Below are positions 1 to 5,769 of a DNA stretch of 5,769 bases, in pieces; position 1 is the first letter of the stretch, and every line of letters begins with the position of its first letter. Origin of the DNA: Pseudomonadota bacterium. GTDB taxonomy: Bacteria; Pseudomonadota; Gammaproteobacteria; JAKAQQ01. The notes beneath the pieces were generated by a model. It was not told the DNA's origin and searched no databases. It saw nothing but the letters and a program-made list of their open reading frames with translations. The stretch is from positions 1 through 5,769 of the forward strand of contig JAKARN010000109.1 in the NCBI GenBank assembly GCA_021828425.1. Direction: 5' to 3'. Both the position numbers and the translations under genes were made by a program.

Positions 1-1
1 C

Positions 2-1105
2 AACCAGGTCGAAGGACTCCCCGGAACGGGGCGTCTCCTCAAGGATGGACGGGTGGGTTATACCGATCTCCAGGGAAAAACCAGCACCCTGACTGCCCGT
101 GCCGTGATCCTGGCGACGGGCTCGACCCCGATCGAACTCAAGGTGGCGCCCTTCGACGGGGAGCGCATCGTGGATTCCTGGGGAGCGCTCGAGTTCGACC
201 GGGTGCCGAAGCGCCTGGGCGTCATCGGCGCGGGCGTGATCGGCCTCGAGCTCGGAAGCGTCTGGGCGAGGCTCGGCTCCGAGGTGACCCTGATCGAGGC
301 CCTGCCCACCTTTCTCCCCATGGTCGATGCCCAGGTGGCAAAGGAGGCCTTGCGCCAGTTCCAGAAACTCGGGCTCCAGATCGAGCTCGCCTCGAAACTC
401 GTCTCGGTCGACCGCAAGAAAACCGCGCTCACCCTCCACTATGAGAAGACCCCCGGCGGAGAGGCCAGCTGCGAGGTCGACCGCCTGATCGTCGCCGTGG
501 GCCGCAGGCCCTATACCGGGAATCTCCTGGAAGAGGGTTCCGGCATCGAGTGCGACGAGAGGGGCTTCATCCGGGTGGATGACCACTGCCGGACCGCGCG
601 CAAGGAGGTCTATGCCATCGGCGATGTGGTGCGTGGCCCCATGCTGGCGCACAAGGGGGAGGAGGAAGGGGTCATGGTGGCGGACCTCATCGCCGGCAAG
701 AACGCCGAGATGAACTATGACGTCATTCCTTCCGTCATCTATACGGCTCCGGAAATCGCCTGGGTGGGACGCAATGAGGAGGAACTCAAGAAGGCTGGTG
801 TTCCCTACCGGGTCGGCAGCTTTCCCTTCTCGGCGAACGGCCGGGCCCGGGCCTTGGAGTCGGCAGTGGGGATGGTCAAGATCCTGGCCCACCAGACGAC
901 GGACGAGATCCTGGGGGTCCACGTCGTGGGCCCGATGGCCTCCGAGCTCATCGCCGAGGCGGTCCTTGCCATGGAGTTCCGGGCAAGCGCCGAGGACATC
1001 GCGCTCACCATCCATGCCCACCCGACCCTCTCCGAGGCCATGCATGAGGCGGCCCTGTCGGTGGACGGGCGCGCCTTGAACGCGATCAACCGAAAGGCCG
1101 GCTGA
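2..1105 (+). CDS. lpdA: Dihydrolipoyl dehydrogenase (E3), 5'-truncated by the window edge
   Basis: This flavoprotein reoxidises the dihydrolipoyl groups of the pyruvate, 2-oxoglutarate or related dehydrogenase complexes and passes the electrons to NAD+ in the cytoplasm. The frame is open from base 2, giving 367 visible residues. The family is usually about 470 residues, so roughly 100 are missing, including the first FAD-binding GxGxxG and the CxxxxC redox disulfide. The GTG at 53 is internal: the residues before it (NQVEGLPGTGRLL) already fit the family. Counting from that GTG, one sees the ATGS flavin motif at 21-24, the NAD-binding GAGVIG at 59-64, the second FAD segment YAIGD at 187-191, and a C-terminal dimerisation domain from about 225. 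The catalytic His-Glu pair is H323 and E328 in HAHPTLSE. Mercuric and glutathione reductases are related, but this C-terminus is typical of lipoamide dehydrogenase. Partner E1/E2 genes would be expected upstream, outside the window. Confidence 0.95.
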   Translation, partial: NQVEGLPGTGRLLKDGRVGYTDLQGKTSTLTARAVILATGSTPIELKVAPFDGERIVDSWGALEFDRVPKRLGVIGAGVIGLELGSVWARLGSEVTLIEALPTFLPMVDAQVAKEALRQFQKLGLQIELASKLVSVDRKKTALTLHYEKTPGGEASCEVDRLIVAVGRRPYTGNLLEEGSGIECDERGFIRVDDHCRTARKEVYAIGDVVRGPMLAHKGEEEGVMVADLIAGKNAEMNYDVIPSVIYTAPEIAWVGRNEEELKKAGVPYRVGSFPFSANGRARALESAVGMVKILAHQTTDEILGVHVVGPMASELIAEAVLAMEFRASAEDIALTIHAHPTLSEAMHEAALSVDGRALNAINRKAG

Positions 1106-1116
1106 GGGGAGGCGGA

Positions 1117-1129
1117 CCCGGAAACCGGG
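1117..1129. terminator. Short GC hairpin between convergent genes, possible bidirectional terminator (weak)
   Basis: The 30-bp gap between the lpdA stop and the permease stop contains a perfect 5-bp inverted repeat, CCCGG-AAA-CCGGG. Around it lies a second inverted pair, CTGAG at 1102-1106 and CTCAG at 1135-1139, which overlaps both stop codons. The position between converging genes suits a shared terminator. The stem is short, however, and no T-run follows on either strand, so this is not a classical intrinsic terminator. In DNA this GC-rich, such a small palindrome could be chance. Confidence 0.2.
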
Positions 1130-1135
1130 CTGGAC

Positions 1136-3586
1136 TCAGGAGCGCAGGACCCGCAAAAGGGACAATCGTCTCAGCCGGAGGGCCGGAATCCCGCAGGCAG
1201 CCAGGACCACGAGCCCGACGGCCAAGACCGGAAGAATGTAGCCCAGGGGCCGGGAGGCGTCGAGACCGTAGAGCCGGTGGGCGAGGAGGTGTGTGGCCCA
1301 CCAGGCGGCCACGACCCCGAGGGCGGAGCCCGCAAGCCAGAGCCAGACTCCCTTCCGGAAGACCTGGAACGCGATGGCACCCGGGGTGGCGCCCAGCGCT
1401 TCCCGCAGGGCAAACTCCCGTTCCTGGGTGCTGACCAGGTAGGCGATCACGCCGAAGGTGCCAATGCTGGCCAGCACGAGGGCCAGAAGTCCGAAGGCGC
1501 CGATCAGGCTGACCAGGGCAAAGGTCCCCCGTACGGAGCGGCGGATCACGGTGCGGAGGGTCGTGAAACGGGCGAGCACCAGGTCGGGCAGCGTGCGGTT
1601 GAGCGCGGAGGCGATTTCCCGGTGGAGCCGGGAGGGAGCCGTGCGGGAACGCAGGAGCACGTCCAGAGGACCCCCGAGGGCCACGGGGAAAATCGACCGT
1701 TCATCCGGATAAATGACGGTGCCGTGAAGATCGCGGTCGGCGGGGTCGAGGCGGTCGTGGATGCTCCCCACGACTCCCACGATGCGCAGTCCGGAGTCCA
1801 GTCCACTGATGGTTTTTCCGAGCACATGGGTGCTGCCGAAGAGCCCCTCGGCCAGGCTCTGGTCCACGTCGACCACATGGGCGTTTTCCACGATGTCCCG
1901 TTCGCCGATCAGGCGGCCGGATTGGAGATGCACCCCCAGGAGCGGGAGCGTTCCCGCCCCGACGATCATGTCGGATGCGAAAACATTTCGCTTGCCGGGG
2001 TGGAAATGGAGGCCGCGCACGAAAACCGATCGGTTCCCCCCGAGGAAGGGAATGCCGAGCCCGATCCCGACCGCCGGATGGCCCGGCAGTCCTTCCAGGA
2101 GCTGTTTGAGTTCGCCTTCATCCGCCTGGAAACGGGTCCAGTGCTGTCTGTCCGCCGTGGGCAGGAGGACCTCCGCGACATCGAGATGGCGGTCCCGGAA
2201 GCCGGGGTTCCGGACGAGCATGCCGGCAAGGGAGGTGCCGACCAGGACGGTTGCCACGAGGAGCAGGATCGCGAGCGCGATCTGGACCAGGCTCAATCCC
2301 ACCCGGAGACGGCCGATGGTGACCGATTCGAGGACCCGGCTGCCACCGGCCAGGAGAGCCCGGAGATTGCGTCTCGGAAGGACCAGCCGGGGCAGCCCGA
2401 TGACCAGGAAGGCGGTCAGGGTGGCGAGGAGCCAGAGGGCCAGCCAGCTCCAGGCGCTCTGCCCGGTCCGGAAGGCGGTGTGGCGGGAAGCGATGCCGAA
2501 GGACACGAACGCCCCGGTGCCGAGCCGGGCCAGGGGCCAGGCCAGGAGGGTGGCCAGGCCGGCCAGTACCCCGGCCTCTCCGAGAAGACTCGGGATCACG
2601 TTCCGGGATCGTGCCCCGAGCGCGGTGCGGAGAGCCGCTTCATGGAACTGGTCGAGCTGCCGGACGAGCGCCAGGTTGGTCAGGCTCGAGAAGGCGAGCA
2701 TCAGAAGCAGGCCTGCCCCGAGCTGGATGATGAGCAGCCGTTTCCCGGTCGATCCCACGAGCCCGTGGCGGAGCGTTCGGAAGCCGGCGTAACCACCGGC
2801 ATGCCGGATGAAGACTTGCAGGCGGGGGGAGGCTTGGCGCATGAGGCGCCGGAAACCCGAATCGAGCGCGTCCTGGAGCTGGCCCGGCGTGACCCCGGGC
2901 GCCCTGCGTGCGATCATCAAGGAATCCACTTCATCAAAAGGATTCCTCTGGTTCTCGTTGTGGAGGCGGGTCGAGATCCAGATCTTCGTGCGCCGGGAGG
3001 GAAAGGCGAAGGTTCCGGGCATGATCCCCACGACCGTGAACGCCTGGCGGTGGAGGACCAGGGTCTTTCCGAGTGCTCCTGGATTTCCGCCGAAGGCGCT
3101 CTGCCAGAGGGTTTTGCTGAGGACCACCTCGCGTGGGCCTCCGGGTTTCCTGGACGCGGCGCTCGGCCAGCGGCCCAGCAAGGGGGGGATCCCGAGAGTG
3201 GGGAAGAGGGAGGCGGTCACGTAGGCCGCCGGAAAGAGGTGCGGTGCGGCTCCAGGTTGGAGCCGGACCGTCGCGGTCCTTGTGTCCCGGATCAGTCCCG
3301 AGTCCGAGAGGACCGGGAGCCTCTTGAGGACACGATAGGCGGCCGAGGAGAGTCTCTGAAGATGGATTTTCCGGGCATTGGTGTAGATTTCGACCAGCCG
3401 GGAACTTCCGGGGTAGGGCAGGGGACGCAGGAGGTAGGCGTCGAGCACCGCGAAGACCGCCATGTTGGCGGCGAGGCCCAAAGCCAGGGTGGCCACGAAG
3501 ACGAACGTGAAACGCCGTTCCCGGACGAGACGCCGGAGGGCGTGCAGCAGTTGTTCGATGGAATCGGGAAGGGCAGTCGTCGTCAT
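1136..3586 (-). CDS. ABC transporter permease, FtsX/MacB-like, duplicated (ADOP type), complete
   Basis: This is an 816-residue inner-membrane permease of the MacB/FtsX superfamily with the two-fold layout of the ADOP family. An amphipathic N-terminus (LLHALRRLVRERR) leads into membrane segment 1 (about 27-50). A MacB-type periplasmic domain follows (about 55-275), with the family signatures LFPTLGIPPLLGR and TVVGIMPGTFAFP. Next come three segments of the first FtsX domain (about 282-308, 332-360, 378-399), segment 5 (427-452), a second periplasmic domain (about 458-680), and three final segments (686-718, 742-768, 782-803). Both FtsX domains carry the cytoplasmic motif E-x3-R-x2-LGA (residues 316-325 and 724-733). 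Length and layout are normal, with no frameshift. The ATG is chosen because it has a good ribosome binding site and an in-frame TAA at 3614-3616 lies just upstream with no other start between. It lies 31 bp after a related gene, so they probably share an operon. No ATPase domain is present; the substrate is unknown. Confidence 0.9.
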   Translation of the reverse strand: MTTTALPDSIEQLLHALRRLVRERRFTFVFVATLALGLAANMAVFAVLDAYLLRPLPYPGSSRLVEIYTNARKIHLQRLSSAAYRVLKRLPVLSDSGLIRDTRTATVRLQPGAAPHLFPAAYVTASLFPTLGIPPLLGRWPSAASRKPGGPREVVLSKTLWQSAFGGNPGALGKTLVLHRQAFTVVGIMPGTFAFPSRRTKIWISTRLHNENQRNPFDEVDSLMIARRAPGVTPGQLQDALDSGFRRLMRQASPRLQVFIRHAGGYAGFRTLRHGLVGSTGKRLLIIQLGAGLLLMLAFSSLTNLALVRQLDQFHEAALRTALGARSRNVIPSLLGEAGVLAGLATLLAWPLARLGTGAFVSFGIASRHTAFRTGQSAWSWLALWLLATLTAFLVIGLPRLVLPRRNLRALLAGGSRVLESVTIGRLRVGLSLVQIALAILLLVATVLVGTSLAGMLVRNPGFRDRHLDVAEVLLPTADRQHWTRFQADEGELKQLLEGLPGHPAVGIGLGIPFLGGNRSVFVRGLHFHPGKRNVFASDMIVGAGTLPLLGVHLQSGRLIGERDIVENAHVVDVDQSLAEGLFGSTHVLGKTISGLDSGLRIVGVVGSIHDRLDPADRDLHGTVIYPDERSIFPVALGGPLDVLLRSRTAPSRLHREIASALNRTLPDLVLARFTTLRTVIRRSVRGTFALVSLIGAFGLLALVLASIGTFGVIAYLVSTQEREFALREALGATPGAIAFQVFRKGVWLWLAGSALGVVAAWWATHLLAHRLYGLDASRPLGYILPVLAVGLVVLAACGIPALRLRRLSLLRVLRS

Positions 3587-3593
3587 GAGGTGG

Positions 3594-3598
3594 CTCCG
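3594..3598 (-). promoter_or_regulatory. Ribosome binding site of the complete permease gene
   Basis: On the minus strand the sequence CGGAG ends 7 nt before the ATG at 3586, a standard Shine-Dalgarno match and spacing. It fixes the start codon and supports independent translation initiation of the downstream gene within the presumed two-gene transcript. The rest of the 31-bp spacer (3587-3617) shows no convincing promoter or terminator; it begins with TAAATAA, which gives stops in two frames directly after the upstream gene. Confidence 0.6.
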
Positions 3599-3617
3599 GA
3601 TCGGGGGCTGTCTTTAT

Positions 3618-5768
3618 TTACTCGAGGTGGAGGAGACGGGCCGGCTCCAGGCGGCCCACGCGCCGGGTCGGCACCCAGGTGGCCAAGAGCAAGACCAGGG
3701 TGAAGACCCCGATGAGGATCGCGATGCTGGCTCCATCGTCCGGTGCGACCCCGTAGAGCAGGGTGGAGAAGAGATGGCCCACGACCACGAGACCGATCAG
3801 GCCGGGTACCAGGCCCAGGAGGAAGAGCCGGGCGGATTCCCCGAGCACGAGCTGGACGAGGGTGGTCGGGTCCGCTCCGAGTGCGGCCCGGATGCCGAAT
3901 TCGCGGAGTCTCCGGCTCACCCGGTAGCTTTCCACCCCGTAGAGACCGATCGCCGTGAGCAGGAGCGATCCCACGGCGAACAGGCTCACGAGTCCGAGAA
4001 GGGTTTGCCGGGTCCGGAGCCGGCGGTCGATGCGGCTTTGGAGGGGGCGGAGATGGTAGAAGGGGAGGCCCGGGAGGATCCGGTCAATGGTCAGGCCGAG
4101 ATCCCGCCTCAAGGTGGCGCGGGGGAGGGGGGAACGGATCGCGAAGACCCACCGGGAAAATTGGTACCACCCGGAATGGCCGGAGAGCCGGAGGGCTTGC
4201 GGGGCATCGAGGTAGACATTTCCGGTCTGGGGTCGCCGGCCGAGATGCTTGTTGCGGACGGTGGGGACCAGGCCCACGACCCGGAAACGCAGGGCGGGGT
4301 TGCGATTGTCCGGGCTGTTCAGCGTGAAGATCCGTCCGATGGGGTCATGGGTCCCGTAGAGTTGGCGGGCGGCGAGCCGGTCGATCACTGCCACCCCCGA
4401 TTGCGAATCCGTGTCGAGCGGACTGAAGAGGCGTCCATGGAGCGGATCCAGTCCCAGGATTTTCAGGAAGCGGCTGTCGGTCACCCGGATGTAGGCTCCG
4501 AGCATCGGGTCCTGCGGGTTCCAGGGTTCCGGAAAGAGCGCGTTGACATCGGATCCACCCAGTCCGAAGGGCAATCCGCTCGAGACGCCGGCATCCTCGA
4601 CTCCCGGGATTTCCTGGACGGACCTTCGCAGGCGCTCGAGGGTGGGCCAGGGGTTGGACGGGACCGGACCCTTCTGGGCCAGGTCCAGGTCGAAGGCCAT
4701 GACGTGCTCAGTCCTGAACCCCGGCTTCACGGAGGCCAGGTTGAAGAGTGTGTGGGCAAGGAGGAGAGAGACCCCGGCGAGAGTGGTGGCGAGAGCGATC
4801 TGGACCGTGACCAGGCCCCGGCGGGTCCGTGCCGCACCCGGGGATCCTCCGCTCCGGGGCCCGGCGTCACGGAGGTTCAGGCCGGGATCCCTCCGGATCG
4901 TGAGGATCAGGGGTACGAGGGTCATCACGAGGATCGAGCCACACCCGACGGCCAGAAGCAGGAGGAAGAAAACCGGGGTGTTCCGGGTGAGGCTCGTCAC
5001 CTCGGGGAGCACATGGAGCGACTGGATCCAGACGAGGAGCCCCTGGGCCAGGAGCCAGCCGGTCAGGGTGGCCAAAAGGCCGATCGTGGCCGCCTCGAGA
5101 ACGGACCGGAGCAGGAAATCCCGGGGGCCTGCCCCGAGGACACTGCGCAGGAGCAGTTCCCCGCGCTGGGTGATCCCCCGGGCGATGAAGAGGTTTCCGA
5201 GGTTGAACCAGACGAGGACGAGGAGGAGGAGGGAGGAGATCTCGATGAGCGTGAGCATGACCGCGAGATGGCCGGTGCGGGAGATGCGCCAGCCTTCTGC
5301 CCGGGCCGAGAAGTGCCGGAAAAACTGCTGGGCCGAGGGCGGGAAGCGGTGGATGAGACCGGTCGTGAGGGTATGGACTTCCGTATTGAGCCCGGCCAGG
5401 GACTGGCCCGGGGCCAGCCGCCCGATCATGTGACCCCGGAATGCGGTCAGCTGGAAATAGTGGTTGTTGTAAGGGAGGAGGGGATAGGGTTTCCAGAAAT
5501 CGACTCCCCGGACCGGAAAGCGGAACCCCCGGGGCATGATGCCGATCACCGTGTAGAAGTTCCGGTTGAGTTCGAGGCTTTGACCCACGACGTCCGGACG
5601 ACCTCCGAGATCCTCCCGCCAGAAGCGGTGGCCCAGGACGACGACGTTGGGTTCTCCAGGCTCATCGGCCCGGTCCCCGAAAACCCGTCCGAGGAGCGGT
5701 TTCACCCCGAGAGCCGGGAACAGGGACCCTGTGGTCTCGACTCCGGTGCCCCGCGCCGGAAGCGGAGG
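3618..5768 (-). CDS. ABC transporter permease, FtsX/MacB-like, duplicated (ADOP type), N-terminus cut by the window edge
   Basis: This is a second ADOP-type permease, first gene of the presumed operon; 716 residues are visible. The GTG at 5705 is not the start: the frame stays open to the edge and the preceding residues (TTGSLFPALG) match the family segment seen in the downstream paralog (TASLFPTLG). By comparison with that paralog, about 100-120 residues, including the first membrane segment, are missing. Counting from the GTG, the first periplasmic domain has VVVLGHRFWR and TVIGIMPRGFRFP. Membrane segments follow at about 146-174, 203-229, 244-270 and 296-322, then the second periplasmic domain from KPGFRTEHV (about 327-565), then segments at 567-592, 623-648 and 658-679. 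The motif E-x3-R-x2-LGA occurs at 183-192 and 602-611. The C-terminus (PTRRVGRLEPARLL) is the usual family tail. It probably works at the inner membrane with a separate ATPase; substrate unknown. It is clearly diverged from its neighbour, so the duplication is old or the genes joined separately. Confidence 0.9.
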   Translation of the reverse strand, partial: PPLPARGTGVETTGSLFPALGVKPLLGRVFGDRADEPGEPNVVVLGHRFWREDLGGRPDVVGQSLELNRNFYTVIGIMPRGFRFPVRGVDFWKPYPLLPYNNHYFQLTAFRGHMIGRLAPGQSLAGLNTEVHTLTTGLIHRFPPSAQQFFRHFSARAEGWRISRTGHLAVMLTLIEISSLLLLVLVWFNLGNLFIARGITQRGELLLRSVLGAGPRDFLLRSVLEAATIGLLATLTGWLLAQGLLVWIQSLHVLPEVTSLTRNTPVFFLLLLAVGCGSILVMTLVPLILTIRRDPGLNLRDAGPRSGGSPGAARTRRGLVTVQIALATTLAGVSLLLAHTLFNLASVKPGFRTEHVMAFDLDLAQKGPVPSNPWPTLERLRRSVQEIPGVEDAGVSSGLPFGLGGSDVNALFPEPWNPQDPMLGAYIRVTDSRFLKILGLDPLHGRLFSPLDTDSQSGVAVIDRLAARQLYGTHDPIGRIFTLNSPDNRNPALRFRVVGLVPTVRNKHLGRRPQTGNVYLDAPQALRLSGHSGWYQFSRWVFAIRSPLPRATLRRDLGLTIDRILPGLPFYHLRPLQSRIDRRLRTRQTLLGLVSLFAVGSLLLTAIGLYGVESYRVSRRLREFGIRAALGADPTTLVQLVLGESARLFLLGLVPGLIGLVVVGHLFSTLLYGVAPDDGASIAILIGVFTLVLLLATWVPTRRVGRLEPARLLHLE

Positions 5769-5769
5769 T

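Noticed and set aside
53..55. GTG as the start of lpdA
   Set aside because: The frame is open upstream to base 2 and the upstream residues fit the lipoamide dehydrogenase family. A start here would lack the flavin-binding N-terminus and redox disulfide, which more likely lie to the left of the window.
1761..2792. A 343-residue Arg/Ser/Pro-rich open frame on the + strand
   Set aside because: It overlaps the permease in another frame, has low-complexity composition and no domain, and has no gene-like context.
1277..3703. An 808-residue open frame on the + strand opposite the complete permease
   Set aside because: Its codons are in exact register with the permease codons, so each is the reverse complement of a sense codon. 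Stops would need TTA, CTA or TCA in the permease, codons that are rare in GC-rich genes. The product is very rich in Gly, Glu, Gln, Asp and Pro, as expected from complementing hydrophobic codons, with no recognisable domain. The permease on the other strand has clear family motifs.
5211..5240. Purine-rich GAG/GGA run resembling a microsatellite
   Set aside because: On the minus strand it encodes consecutive Leu, Val and Ser residues of a transmembrane helix using CTC, GTC and TCC codons; the repetition follows from codon preference.
4543..5433. A 296-residue open frame on the + strand opposite the edge-cut permease
   Set aside because: The product is dominated by Arg, Ser and Pro, with no family resemblance, and it lies fully inside a well-supported permease gene. 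It is a GC-bias shadow.
5703..5705. GTG as the start of the upstream permease
   Set aside because: The frame is open through to the window edge, and the residues before the GTG match the conserved periplasmic-domain segment of the paralog, so the real start is off-window.

Overview
The window is GC-rich (about two thirds G+C by eye) and densely coding, with intergenic gaps of only about 30 bp. It holds three protein genes, two of them cut by the window edges. I found no RNA gene, insertion sequence, CRISPR array or integration site. The dihydrolipoyl dehydrogenase resembles the pyruvate/2-oxoglutarate dehydrogenase E3 of Proteobacteria, ending in a His-Ala-His-Pro-Thr-Leu-Ser-Glu active-site segment and an 'AINRK' tail. 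The two transporter genes belong to a permease type named from Acidobacteria but spread through many Gram-negative phyla. A GC-rich Gram-negative bacterium is a safe call. A proteobacterial host is plausible, but the sequence does not settle it.

Layout. (1) Positions 2-1105, + strand: the C-terminal three quarters of dihydrolipoyl dehydrogenase (lpdA). Its N-terminal FAD motif and redox-active cysteine pair lie to the left of the window. (2) Positions 1106-1135: a 30-bp gap between convergent stop codons, with a short GC-rich inverted repeat. (3) Positions 1136-3586, - strand: a complete 816-residue FtsX/MacB-type permease with duplicated architecture (ADOP type, 'acidobacterial duplicated orphan permease'). 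(4) Positions 3587-3617: a 31-bp spacer carrying a clear ribosome binding site. (5) Positions 3618 to the right edge, - strand: a second, diverged permease of the same type, lacking its N-terminus because of the window edge.

The two permeases point the same way, 31 bp apart, so they are very probably co-transcribed from a promoter to the right of the window, with the edge-cut gene first. Each has the expected arrangement of one membrane segment, a periplasmic domain, four membrane segments, a second periplasmic domain and three membrane segments. By family analogy they form an inner-membrane machine that couples cytoplasmic ATP hydrolysis to movement of large periplasmic domains. No ATPase, membrane-fusion protein or outer-membrane channel is encoded here, so partner and substrate are unknown. 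The convergent lpdA is a housekeeping gene with no evident functional link.

No convincing new system is visible. The points most worth a second look are the tandem permease pair, the intact coupling motif in all four half-modules, and the missing partner genes.
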